Source: Prosapia bicincta (Eukaryota > Arthropoda > Insecta > Hemiptera > Cercopidae). Taken from it: a DNA stretch of 64,000 bases. Position numbers and translations under genes: made by a program. Numbering within the stretch: the stretch's first letter is position 1; every line of letters starts with the position of its first letter. Shown one piece after another: positions 22,251 to 34,780 of this stretch. The notes under the pieces are model-generated. The model had not been told where the DNA came from, did not search any database, and saw nothing but the letters and a program-made list of their open reading frames with translations. The stretch spans positions 32,725,002 through 32,789,001 of the forward strand of contig JBAIZL010000007.1 of assembly GCA_036971475.1 (NCBI GenBank). Reading direction: 5' to 3'.

Positions 22251-24514
22251 GAGTTCGCTATTCCCGTATCGCAGAGAGATTTCAGGTCGCCTTGTTGAAA
22301 GTGTAAAAGTTGGTAAATTGATTTATTCGCATTCACACACATCGCGTTAGTCTCCGTCCAAAGCAGCAGGTTAGTCAGTGCCTTGTTTATTGCTTCTTCT
22401 AGTGATTTGATGTTGCTACCACTAGCCCAGAGAATTAGATCATCTGCATAGAGTAGGCCTTGTACTCCAGGCACTGCTCGAACTGCCGTGAGTACGTCAT
22501 TGATCATCAAATTAAAGAGTATACAACTGATTACGGCTCCTTGTGCTAATCCCTGTCTTTGGATACGATATTTGGACATTCCTCCTGTATATCTTACTCT
22601 AATAAGTCGTTGCGACAGAAAGGATTTGATCCACTTAAATAAATTGTCCCTAACTTCACTTTGGGCTAGCTTGTGTATGAGCATTTCTCTCCAAACGGTG
22701 TCGTAGGCATTTTTTAGGTCTATTATTACAGACAAGGTGGACATTTTCCTTTGGAAGCCGTCTTTGACACACTGTGAGAAGTATACTACTTGATCCATCG
22801 TACTTCGTCTCGGTCTGAATCCTGCTTGGTCATCATCGATGGTGTTGTGTAAATCGAAGAATTGGCTCAGTCGGCGGGCAACCATTCTTTCCATTACTTT
22901 ACTACATGCACTCGTTAGAGCAACTGGTCTGTAGCTTCCTGCTTCACTGATAGGTTTGCCTTTCTTATGGATTGGCACTATTTCACCTTTTCGCCATTGA
23001 TGAGGTACATGGCTAGCCCAGGATAGGTTCACTATCTCCAAGAAGAGCAATTTTGCCTTTTGGCCCAAGTTAATAAGGAATTCCGAGAAAATGTGATCCA
23101 CACCTGGAGCTTTCCCTGTTTTTGTTTCCTGGAGTGCTTGTTCCAACTCGGCCAACGTGAAATCCTCTGAGCATATTCTGCTGTCTTCTCTAGTTGGGCA
23201 TGAGCTTTTGGGGTGCTTTAACAGCTTTTTGTATGCACTTTTAGGCTGGTTTACACGACTGATGTTCGCATAGTGCTTACACAGTAGGTTAGCGATATCT
23301 CTTGGTTCAGTATAGCATCTTGTTCCCTTCGTGAAGGGTTCTTGCTCTGCAGGCGGTGGGTCACTATTGAGTCGCGATATAAATTTGTGTGCTTTTGCCC
23401 CATCCCTCCGAAAGTCAAGGGTGCCTAGAAATTTTCGAAAGGATTCTCTTTTAGACTGTTTTATTTCTTCTTGAAGTTGTGCTTGTGCCCTGCGTAAGGC
23501 CGAACAGTCGAGGATATCATTTGTTCTTTCTGCTTCCCTTCTTGCTGCATTCCTTATATTTTTCAGCTCATCCAGTTTGTCACTCCAGAAGGGCCGGTAG
23601 GCTTTGACCTGACCCCTTGGTATGCAGGACGTGCTGCATTCTAGGATTGTTTTATTAAAGCTCTCGACAGCCTTCTCCAGCGAACTCCAGTCAATGCTTT
23701 CTGCTATGATGTCGTCCGTAAGTGCGCTATACGCCGTCCAGTTCGCCTTCACAAAATTCCATCGGGGAGCTCTAGATGGAGGTTTGAGCGTTTTGAATAG
23801 GCTTGTATGTATCAGTATCGCTCGGTGTCCGCACCCTGCTGCGTCATCCAGAAGCCTAACTTTAGTTTTTTGAGACAGTTGCGGATCCAGGATCACCAGG
23901 TCCGGTCTAGTAGTACTGCCAGAGTACGACAGGAATGTTGGGGGTGTTTCAACGACTTCCAATAAATTGTCGTCAACCATATCTTCTACCCTTTCACCGG
24001 CTCGGGTCGTCGCGGAGTAACCCCATCTTGTGGACGGGCTGTTGAAGTCTCCAACTATAATGCTGTTTGGTTGAAGCGTAGCTTCCACGTATAAAGTTGG
24101 CAGTACATTTCCCGGTGGGTTGTAAAGGCTTACAATGCTGAAACATTTTTTATACTTCCAGACTTCGACAAGAACAATTTCGGCCTTATCCCCCTCCCGC
24201 ATCTCATGGAGTGTATTAAACTTGGCACGCAGGTCACTTTTTATTCCGGCAATAATTCCTGATGCTATTTGTCGAGATCGATTCAGCGTGTAAGTCATGT
24301 AGTTAGCTATGTTGTAGTATTGGATATTGTCCGTTGCCGCTCCGGCTTCGGCTATAAAATATATATCTACGTGGAAATTGATGACGTTTCGTTTAAATTC
24401 TACAAATTTACTGCTGTTGAGGCCTCCAGCATTCCAATACAGAATGCGGAGGCTCGCGTCCAGGTCCTGAGAAGGACCGTTTAAAACTCTTTTTTTTTGT
24501 TGAAGGCCTCTCAT
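22211..24514 (-). CDS. LINE pol first ORF: APE endonuclease plus reverse transcriptase (copy B)
   Basis: The protein has the same 767-residue layout as copy A: endonuclease about 22-240, a linker rich in charged residues about 310-380, and RT about 505-735 with YADD at 689-692. The endonuclease would nick the target DNA and the RT would extend the nicked end on the element RNA. The catalytic SDH motif is CGH at 228-230 in both copies, so nicking activity is probably impaired. Residue 386 is Pro here and Ser in copy A. After about residue 735 the frame is lost. There is an A9 run a few codons after the ATG, so the true start may differ. Confidence 0.94.
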   Translation of the reverse strand: MRGLQQKKRVLNGPSQDLDASLRILYWNAGGLNSSKFVEFKRNVINFHVDIYFIAEAGAATDNIQYYNIANYMTYTLNRSRQIASGIIAGIKSDLRAKFNTLHEMREGDKAEIVLVEVWKYKKCFSIVSLYNPPGNVLPTLYVEATLQPNSIIVGDFNSPSTRWGYSATTRAGERVEDMVDDNLLEVVETPPTFLSYSGSTTRPDLVILDPQLSQKTKVRLLDDAAGCGHRAILIHTSLFKTLKPPSRAPRWNFVKANWTAYSALTDDIIAESIDWSSLEKAVESFNKTILECSTSCIPRGQVKAYRPFWSDKLDELKNIRNAARREAERTNDILDCSALRRAQAQLQEEIKQSKRESFRKFLGTLDFRRDGAKAHKFISRLNSDPPPAEQEPFTKGTRCYTEPRDIANLLCKHYANISRVNQPKSAYKKLLKHPKSSCPTREDSRICSEDFTLAELEQALQETKTGKAPGVDHIFSEFLINLGQKAKLLFLEIVNLSWASHVPHQWRKGEIVPIHKKGKPISEAGSYRPVALTSACSKVMERMVARRLSQFFDLHNTIDDDQAGFRPRRSTMDQVVYFSQCVKDGFQRKMSTLSVIIDLKNAYDTVWREMLIHKLAQSEVRDNLFKWIKSFLSQRLIRVRYTGGMSKYRIQRQGLAQGAVISCILFNLMINDVLTAVRAVPGVQGLLYADDLILWASGSNIKSLEEAINKALTNLLLWTETNAMCVNANKSIYQLLHFQQGDLKSLCDTGIANSWRAISASTWEFQ
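22305..22320 (-). other. Inferred frameshift site in LINE pol (copy B)
   Basis: The RT ORF leaves family-like sequence after ANKS, and the other frame carries FTLSTRR and RYGNSEL, which lead into KYLG. Both ORFs are otherwise open through the overlap, so a one- or two-base indel here is the simplest reading. A programmed shift is not excluded, but I see no obvious slippery heptamer with a downstream structure. Confidence 0.65.
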
Positions 24515-24609
24515 TTTATGGTCAGCGTGCTGAAGGCGAGCCTCGTGTTGATCGTTCAGTTATTTCAGGCAGGGAGCACCACGTGCAGGCGATCAACATC
24601 ACCCCCCTA
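24515..24609 (-). other. LINE 5' leader (copy B)
   Basis: This is the counterpart of 3078-3172, 95 bp ending at a six-C run (GGGGGG in element sense) beside the satellite. Stops occur in several frames around the TGAAATAACTGA stretch, so it may hold the end of a lost ORF1 or be plain leader. Two extra bases (TA at 24608-24609) sit between the C run and the target-site copy. Confidence 0.6.
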
Positions 24610-24620
24610 TATAATACTTA
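24610..24620. repeat. Target-site duplication, 5'-side copy (copy B)
   Basis: TATAATACTTA directly follows the element and is identical to 20752-20762. It then runs into TTATAG, restoring the normal monomer. Confidence 0.78.
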
Positions 24621-26189
24621 TTATAGATCAATTCTAAGGGCACAATGCGAATCTATGGTCGATTCTCCGTTTATTATGCCTTTTAATTGAGAAATCCCTT
24701 TTTTGTAGAAATCGCAAAATCCACGAAGTATAATTTATGCATTTTTTTTAGAGCAAATATATGACAATTGCCATAGCTCCTATAATACTTACTATAGATC
24801 AATTCTAAGTGCACAATGCGAATCTATGTTCGATTCTGCGTTTATTATGCCTTTTAAATGAGAAATCCATTTTTTGTAGAAATCGCAAAATCCATGAACT
24901 ATAATTCATGCATTTTTTTTAGAGCAAATATGTGACAATTGCCATAGCTTCTATAAAACTTATTATAGATCAATTCTAAGTGCACAATGCGAATCTATGG
25001 TCGATTCTGCGTTTATTATGCCATATAAATGAGAAATCCATTTTTTGTAGAATTCGCAAAATCCATGAACTATAATTCATGCATTTTTTTTAGAGCAAAT
25101 ATATGACAATTGCCATAGCTCCTATAATACTTATTATAGATCAATTCTAAGGGCACAATGCGAATCTATGGTCGATTCTGCGTTTATTATGCCTTTTAAA
25201 TGAGAAATCCATTTTTTGTAGAAATCGCAAAATCCATGAACTATAATTCATGCATTTTTTTTAGAGCAAATATTGACAATTGCCATAGCTCCTATAATAC
25301 TTATTATAGATCAATTCTAAGAGCACAATGCGAATCTATTTTCGATTCTGCGTTTATTATGCCTTTTAAATGAGAAATCCATTTTTTGTAGAAATCGCAA
25401 AATCCATGAACTATAATTCATGCATTTTTTTTAGAGCAAATATATGACAATTGCCATAGCTCCTATAATACTTATTATAGATCAATTCTAAGGGCACAAT
25501 GCGAATCTATGGTCGATTCTGCGTTTATTATTGCCTTTTAAATGAGAAATCCATTTTTTGTAGAAATCGCAAAATCCATGAACTATAATTCATGCATTTT
25601 TTTTAGAGCAAATATATGACAATTGCCATAGCTCCTATAATACTTATTATAGATCAATTCTAAGAGCACAATGCGAATCTATGGTCGATTCTGCGTTTAT
25701 TATGCCATATAAATGAGAAATCCATTTTTTGTAGAATTCGCAAAATCCATGAACTATAATTCATGCATTTTTTTATAGAAAATATATGACAATTGCAATA
25801 ATTCCTATAATACTTATTATAGATCAATTCTAAGAGCACAATGCGAATCTATGGTCGATTCTGCGTTTATAATGCCTTTTAAATGAGAAATCCATTTTTT
25901 GTAGAAATCGCAAAATCCATGAACTATAATTCATGCATTTTTTTTAGAGCAAATATATGACAATTGCCATAGCTCCTATAATACTTATTATAGATCAATT
26001 CTAAGGGCACAATGCGAATCTATGGTCGATTCTGCGTTTATAATGCCTTTTAAATGAGAAATCCATTTTTTGTAGAAATCGCAAAATCCATGAACTATAA
26101 TTCATGCATTTTTTTTAGAGCAAATATATGACAATTGCCATAGCTCCTATAATACTTATTATATTTCAATTCTAAGAGCACAATGCGAA

Positions 26190-29100
26190 TCTATGGTCGA
26201 TTCTGCGTTTATTATGCCTTTTAAATGAGAAATCCATTTTTTGTAGAAATCGCAAAACCCATGAACTATAATTCATGCATTTTTTTTAGAGCAAATATGT
26301 GACAATTGCCATAGCTCCTATAAAACTTATTATAGATCAATTCTAAGAGCACAATGCGAACCTATGGTCGATTCTGCGTTTATTATGCCTTTTAAATGAG
26401 AAATCCATTTTTTGTAGAAATCGCAAAATCCATGAAGTATAATTCATGCATTTTTTTTAGAGCAAATATATGACAATTGCCATAGCTCCTATAATACTTA
26501 TTATAGATCAATTCTAAGAGCACAATGCGAATCTATGGTCGATTCTGCGTTTATTATGCCTTTTAAATGAGAAATCCATTTTTTGTAGAAATCGCAAAAT
26601 CCATGAACTATAATTCATGCATTTTTTTTAGAGCAAATATATGACAATTGCCATAGCTCCTATAATACTTATTATAGATCAATTCTAAGAGCACAATGCG
26701 AATCTATGGTCGATTCTGCGTTTATTATGCCATATAAATGAGAAATCCATTTTTTGTAGAATTCGCAAAATCCATGAACTATAATTCATGCATTTTTTTA
26801 TAGAAAATATATGACAATTGCGATAATTCCTATAATACTTATTATAGATCAATTCTAAGAGCACAATGCGAATCTATGGTCGATTCTGCGTTTATTATGC
26901 CATATAAATGAGAAATCCATTTTTTGTAGAATTCGCAAAATCCATGAACTATAATTCATGCATTTTTTTATAGAAAATATATGACAATTGCCATAGCTCC
27001 TATAATACTTATTATAGATCAATTCTAAGAGCACAATGCGAATCTATGGTCGATTCTGCGATTATTATGCCTTTTAAATGAGAAATCCATTTTTTGTAGA
27101 AATCGCAAAATCCATGAACTATGATTCATGCATTTTTTTTAGAGCAAATATATGACAATTGCCATAGCTCCTATAATACTTATTATAGATCAATTCTAAG
27201 AGCACAATGCGAATCTATGGTCGATTCTGCGTTTATTATGCCTTTTAAATGAGAAATCCATTTTTTGTAGAAATCCCAAAATCCATGAACTATAATTCAT
27301 GCATTTTTTTTAGAGCAAATATATGACAATTGCCATAGCTCCTATAATACTTATTATAGATCAATTCTAAGGGCACAATGCGAATCTATGGTCGATTCTG
27401 CGTTTATTATGCCTTTTAAATGAGAAATCCATTTTTTGTAGAAATCGCAAAATCCATAAACTATAATTCATGCATTTTTTTTAGAGCAAATATATGACAA
27501 TTGCCATAGCTCCTATAATACTTATTATAGTACAATTCTAAGAGCACAATGAGAATCTATGGTCGATTCTGCGTTTATTATGCCTTTTAAATGAGAAATC
27601 CATTTTTTGTAGAAATCGCAAAATCCATGAACTATAATTCATGCATTTTTTTAGAGAAAATATATGACAATTGCGATAGCTCCTATAATACTTATTATAG
27701 ATCAATTGTAAGAGCACAATGCGAATCTATGGTCGATTCTGCGTTTATTATGCCTTTTAAATGAGAAATCCATTTTTTGTAGAAATCGCAAAATCCATGA
27801 AATATAATTCATGCATTTTTTTTAGAGCAAATATGTGACAATTGCCATAGCTCCTATAAAACGTATTATAGATCAATTCTAAGAGCACAATGCAAACCTA
27901 TGGTCGATTCTGCGTTTATTATGCCTTTTAAATGAGAAATCCTTTTTTTGTAGAAATCGCAAAATCCATGAACTATAATTCATGCATTTTTTTATAGAAA
28001 ATATATGACAATTGCCATAGCTCCTATAATACTTATTATAGATCAATTCTAAGAGCACAATGCGAATCTATGGTCGATTCTGCGTTTATTATGTCTTTTA
28101 AATGAGAAATCCATTTTTTGTAGAAATCGCAAAATCCATGAAGTATAATTCATGCATTTTTTTTAGAGCAAATATATGACAATTGCCATAGCTACTATAA
28201 TACTTACTATAGATCAATTCTAAGGGCACAATGCGAATCTATGGTCGATTCTGCGTTTATTATGCCTTTTAAATGAGAAATCCATTTTTTGTAGAAATCG
28301 CAAAATCCATGAACTATAATTCATGCATTTTTTTAGAGCAAATATATGACAATTGCCATAGCTCCTATAATACTTATTATAGATCAATTCTAAGGGCACA
28401 ATGCGAATCTATGGTCGATTCTGCGTTTATTATGCCTTTTAAATGAGAAATCCATTTTTTGTAGAAATCGCAAAACCCATGAACTATAATTCATGCATTT
28501 TTTTTAGAGCAAATATGTGACAATTGCCATAGCTCCTATAAAACTTATTATAGATCAATTCTAAGAGCACAATGCGAACCTATGGTCGATTCTGCGTTTA
28601 TTATGCCTTTTAAATGAGAAATCCATTTTTTGTAGAAATCGCAAAATCCATGAAGTATAATTCATGCATTTTTTTTAGAGCAAATATATGACAATTGCCA
28701 TAGCTCCTATAATACTTATTATAGATCAATTCTAAGAGCACAATGCGAATCTATGGTCGATTCTGCGTTTATTATGCCTTTTAAATGAGAAATCCATTTT
28801 TTGTAGAAATCGCAAAATCCATGAACTATAATTCATGCATTTTTTTTAGAGCAAATATATGACAATTGCCATAGCTCCTATAATACTTATTATAGATCAA
28901 TTCTAAGAGCACAATGCGAATCTATGGTCGATTCTGCGTTTATTATGCCATATAAATGAGAAATCCATTTTTTGTAGAATTCGCAAAATCCATGAACTAT
29001 AATTCATGCATTTTTTTATAGAAAATATATGACAATTGCGATAATTCCTATAATACTTATTATAGATCAATTCTAAGAGCACAATGCGAATCTATGGTCG

Positions 29101-30690
29101 ATTCTGCGTTTATTATGCCATATAAATGAGAAATCCATTTTTTGTAGAATTCGCAAAATCCATGAACTATAATTCATGCATTTTTTTATAGAAAATATAT
29201 GACAATTGCCATAGCTCCTATAATACTTATTATAGATCAATTCTAAGAGCACAATGCGAATCTATGGTCGATTCTGCGATTATTATGCCTTTTAAATGAG
29301 AAATCCATTTTTTGTAGAAATCGCAAAATCCATGAACTATGATTCATGCATTTTTTTTAGAGCAAATATATGACAATTGCCATAGCTCCTATAATACTTA
29401 TTATAGATCAATTCTAAGAGCACAATGCGAATCTATGGTCGATTCTGCGTTTATTATGCCTTTTAAATGAGAAATCCATTTTTTGTAGAAATCCCAAAAT
29501 CCATGAACTATAATTCATGCATTTTTTTTAGAGCAAATATATGACAATTGCCATAGCTCCTATAATACTTATTATAGATCAATTCTAAGGGCACAATGCG
29601 AATCTATGGTCGATTCTGCGTTTATTATGCCTTTTAAATGAGAAATCCATTTTTTGTAGAAATCGCAAAATCCATAAACTATAATTCATGCATTTTTTTT
29701 AGAGCAAATATATGACAATTGCCATAGCTCCTATAATACTTATTATAGTACAATTCTAAGAGCACAATGAGAATCTATGGTCGATTCTGCGTTTATTATG
29801 CCTTTTAAATGAGAAATCCATTTTTTGTAGAAATCGCAAAATCCATGAACTATAATTCATGCATTTTTTTAGAGAAAATATATGACAATTGCGATAGCTC
29901 CTATAATACTTATTATAGATCAATTGTAAGAGCACAATGCGAATCTATGGTCGATTCTGCGTTTATTATGCCTTTTAAATGAGAAATCCATTTTTTGTAG
30001 AAATCGCAAAATCCATGAAATATAATTCATGCATTTTTTTTAGAGCAAATATGTGACAATTGCCATAGCTCCTATAAAACGTATTATAGATCAATTCTAA
30101 GAGCACAATGCAAACCTATGGTCGATTCTGCGTTTATTATGCCTTTTAAATGAGAAATCCTTTTTTTGTAGAAATCGCAAAATCCATGAACTATAATTCA
30201 TGCATTTTTTTATAGAAAATATATGACAATTGCCATAGCTCCTATAATACTTATTATAGATCAATTCTAAGAGCACAATGCGAATCTATGGTCGATTCTG
30301 CGTTTATTATGTCTTTTAAATGAGAAATCCATTTTTTGTAGAAATCGCAAAATCCATGAAGTATAATTCATGCATTTTTTTTAGAGCAAATATATGACAA
30401 TTGCCATAGCTCCTATAATACTTACTATAGATCAATTCTAAGGGCACAATGCGAATCTATGGTCGATTCTGCGTTTATTATGCCTTTTAAATGAGAAATC
30501 CATTTTTTGTAGAAATCGCAAAATCCATGAACTATAATTCATGCATTTTTTTAGAGCAAATATATGACAATTGCCATAGCTCCTATAATACTTATTATAG
30601 ATCAATTCTAAGGGCACAATGCGAATCTATGGTCGATTCTGCGTTTATTATGCCTTTTAAATGAGAAATCCATTTTTTGTAGAAATCGCA
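26190..30690 (+). repeat. 13-monomer higher-order repeat, 2218 bp, two copies
   Basis: Markers recur exactly 2218 bp apart: CGCAAAACCC at 26251 and 28469, GAACCTATGG near 26359 and 28577, and CAATTGTAAG at 27703 and 29921. The rare AAAACGTATTATAG and TGCAAACCTATGG show the same spacing. The copies differ by very few bases (for example GCTACTATAAT near 28190 versus GCTCCTATAAT in the second copy). Homology breaks near 30690, where the second copy continues into other monomers. Confidence 0.85.
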
Positions 30691-33600
30691 AAATCCATGA
30701 ACTATAATTCATGCATTTTTTTTAGAGCAAATATATGACAATTGCCATAGCTCCTATAATACTTATTATAGATCAATTCTAAGGGCACAATGCGAATCTA
30801 TGGTCGATTCTGCGTTTATTATGCCTTTTAAATGAAAAATCCATTTTTTGTAGAAATCGCAAAATCCATGAACTATAATTCATGCATTTATTTTAGAGCA
30901 AATATATGACAATTGCCATAGCTCCTATAATACTTATTATAGATCAATTCTAAGAGCACAATGCGAATCTATGGTCGATTCTGCGTTTATTATGCCATAT
31001 AAATGAGAAATCCATTTTTTGTAGAATTCGCAAAATCCATGAACTATAATTCATGCATTTTTTTATAGAAAATATATGACAATTGCAATAATTCCTATAA
31101 TACTTATTATAGATCAATTCTAAGAGCACAATGCGAATCTATGGTCGATTCTGCGTTTATTATGCCATATAAATGAGAAATCCATTTTTTGTAGAATTCG
31201 CAAAATCCATGAACTATAATTCCTGCATTTTTTTATAGAAAATATATGACAATTGCCATAGCTCCTATAATACTTATTATAGATCAATTCTAAGAGCACA
31301 ATGCGAATCTATGGTCGATTCTGCGATTATTATGCCTTTTAAATGAGAAATCCATTTTTGTAAAAATCGCAAAATCCATGAACTATAATTCATGCATTTT
31401 TTTTAGAGCAAATATATGACAATTGCCATAGCTCCTATAATACTTATTATAGATCAATTCTAAGGGCACAATGCGAATCTATGGTCGATTCTGCGTTTAT
31501 TATGCCTTTTAAATGAGAAATCCATTTTTTGTAGAAATCCCCAAATCCATGAACTATAATTCATGCATTTTTTTTAGAGCAAATATATGACAATTGCCAT
31601 AGCTCCTATAATACTTATTATAGATCAATTCTAAGGGCACAATGCGAATCTATGGTCGATTCTGCGTTTATTATGCCTTTTAAATGAGACCTCAATTTTT
31701 TGTAGAAATCGCAAAATCCATAAACTATAATTCATGCATTTTTTTTAGAGCAAATATATGTCAATTGCCATAGCTCCTATAATACTTATTATAGATCAAT
31801 TCTAAGAGCACAATGAGAATCTATGGTCGATTCTGCGTTTATTATGCCTTTTAAATGAGAAATCCATTTTTTGTAGAAATCGCAAAATCCATGAACTATA
31901 ATTCATGCATTTTTTTAGAGAAAATATATGACAATTGCGATAGCTCCTATAATACTTATTATAGATCAATTCTAAGAGCACAATGCGAATCTATGGTCGA
32001 TTCTGCGTTTATTATGCCTTTTAAATGAGAAATCCATTTTTTGTAGAAATCGCAAAATCCATGAACTATAATTCATGCATTTTTTTTAGAGCAAATATAT
32101 GACAATTGCAATAGCTCCTATAATATTTATTATAGATCAATTCTAAGGGCACAATGCGAATCTATGGTCGATTCTGCGTTTATTATGCCTTTTAAATGAG
32201 AAATCCATTTTTTGTAGAAATCGCAAAACCCATGAACTATAATTCATGCATTTTTTTTAGAGCAAATATGTGACAATTGCCATAGCTCCTATAAAACTTA
32301 TTATAGATCAATTCTAAGAGCACAATGCGAACCTATGGTCGATTCTGCGTTTATTATGCCTTTTAAATGAGAAATCCATTTTTTGTAGAAATCGCAAAAT
32401 CCATGAAGTATAATTCATGCATTTTTTTTAGAGCAAATATATGACAATTGCCATAGCTCCTATAATACTTATTATAGATCAATTCTAAGAGCACAATGCG
32501 AATCTATGGTCGATTCTGCGTTTATTATGCCTTTTAAATGAGAAATCCATTTTTTGTAGAAATCGCAAAATCCATGAACTATAATTCATGCATTTTTTTT
32601 AGAGCAAATATATGACAATTGCCATAGCTCTTATAATACTTATTATAGATCAATTCTAAGAGCACAATGCGAATCTATGGTCGATTCTGCGTTTATTATG
32701 CCATATAAATGAGAAATCCATTTTTTGTAGAAATCGCAAAATCCATGAACTATAATTCATGCATTTTTTTAGAGAAAATATATGACAATTGCGATAGCTC
32801 CTATAATACTTATTATAGATCAATTGTAAGAGCACAATGCGAATCTATGGTCGATTCTGCGTTTATTATGCCTTTTAAATGAGAAATCCATTTTTTGTAG
32901 AAATCGCAAAATCCATGAAATATAATTCATGCATTTTTTTTAGAGCAAATATGTGACAATTGCCATAGCTCCTATAAAACGTATTATAGATCAATTCTAA
33001 GAGCACAATGCAAACCTATGGTCGATTCTGCGTTTATTATGCCTTTTAAATGAGAAATCCTTTTTTTGTAGAAATCGCAAAATCCATGAACTATAATTCA
33101 TGCATTTTTTTATAGAAAATATATGACAATTGCCATAGCTCCTATAATACTTATTATAGATCAATTCTAAGAGCACAATGCGAATCTATGGTCGATTCTG
33201 CGTTTATTATGTCTTTTAAATGAGAAATCCATTTTTTGTAGAAATCGCAAAATCCATGAAGTATAATTCATGCATTTTTTTTAGAGCAAATATATGACAA
33301 TTGCCATAGCTCCTATAATACTTACTATAGATCAATTCTAAGGGCACAATGCGAATCTATGGTCGATTCTGCGTTTATTATGCCTTTTAAATGAGAAATC
33401 CATTTTTTGTAGAAATCGCAAAATCCATGAACTATAATTCATGCATTTTTTTAGAGCAAATATATGACAATTGCCATAGCTCCTATAATACTTATTATAG
33501 ATCAATTCTAAGGGCACAATGCGAATCTATGGTCGATTCTGCGTTTATTATGCCTTTTAAATGAGAAATCCATTTTTTGTAGAAATCGCAAAATCCATGA

Positions 33601-34780
33601 ACTATAATTCATGCATTTTTTTTAGAGCAAATATATGACAATTGCCATAGCTCCTATAATACTTATTATAGATCAATTCTAAGGGCACAATGCGAATCTA
33701 TGGTCGATTCTGCGTTTATTATGCCTTTTAAATGAAAAATCCATTTTTTGTAGAAATCGCAAAATACATGAACTATAATTCATGCATTTATTTTAGAGCA
33801 AATATATGACAATTGCCATAGCTCCTATAATACTTATTATAGATCAATTCTAAGAGCACAATGCGAATCTATGGTCGATTCTGCGTTTATTATGCCATAT
33901 AAATGAGAAATCCATTTTTTGTAGAATTCGCAAAATCCATGAACTATAATTCATGCATTTTTTTATAGAAAATATATGACAATTGCAATAATTCCTATAA
34001 TACTTATTATAGATCAATTCTAAGAGCACAATGCGAATCTATGGTCGATTCTGCGTTTATTATGCCATATAAATGAGAAATCCATTTTTTGTAGAATTCG
34101 CAAAATCCATGAACTATAATTCCTGCATTTTTTTAGAGCAAATATATGACAATTGCCATAGCTCCTATAATACTTATTATAGATCAATTCTAAGGGCACA
34201 ATGCGAATCTATGGTCGATTCTGCGTTTATTATGCCTTTTAAATGAGACCTCAATTTTTTGTAGAAATCGCAAAATCCATAAACTATAATTCATGCATTT
34301 TTTTTAGAGCAAATATATGTCAATTGCCATAGCTCCTATAATACTTATTATAGATCAATTCTAAGAGCACAATGAGAATCTATGGTCGATTCTGCGTTTA
34401 TTATGCCTTTTAAATGAGAAATCCATTTTTTGTAGAAATCGCAAAATCCATGAACTATAATTCATGCATTTTTTTAGAGAAAATATATGACAATTGCGAT
34501 AGCTCCTATAATACTTATTATAGATCAATTCTAAGAGCACAATGCGAATCTATGGTCGATTCTGCGTTTATTATGCCTTTTAAATGAGAAATCCATTTTT
34601 TGTAGAAATCGCAAAATCCATGAACTATAATTCATGCATTTTTTTTAGAGCAAATATATGACAATTGCAATAGCTCCTATAATATTTATTATAGATCAAT
34701 TCTAAGGGCACAATGCGAATCTATGGTCGATTCTGCGTTTATTATGCCTTTTAAATGAGAAATCCATTTTTTGTAGAAAT
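28469..34780 (+). repeat. 22-monomer higher-order repeat (3753 bp) with a deleted second copy
   Basis: Copy 1 is 28469-32221 and copy 2 begins with CGCAAAACCC at 32222. The copies share rare marks: AATGAAAAATCC, TTCCTGCATT, GAGACCTC, TATATGTCAATTG and TAATATTTATTATAG. Copy 2 lacks 853 bp (5 monomers) between its start and CAATTGTAAG at 32821. It also lacks 341 bp (2 monomers) between TTCCTGC at 34120 and GAGACCTC at 34245. The first half of copy 1 is itself the second 13-monomer unit. The right edge is approximate. Confidence 0.8.

Larger units (their letters stand above)
20763..24609 (-). mobile_element. Non-LTR retrotransposon (LINE), copy B, complete in window
   Basis: This 3.85-kb element inside the satellite has target-site duplications on both sides. 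In element sense it runs: 95-nt leader, endonuclease-RT ORF, RNase H ORF with CCHC knuckle, about 86 nt of 3' UTR and a (TAAG)7 tail. No long terminal repeats and no separate ORF1 are present. The G+C content is visibly higher than that of the satellite. RNase H plus a short simple-repeat tail suggests an I, LOA or R1-like group; this is family knowledge and not proven here. The shared frameshift suggests it is a dead copy. Confidence 0.95.
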
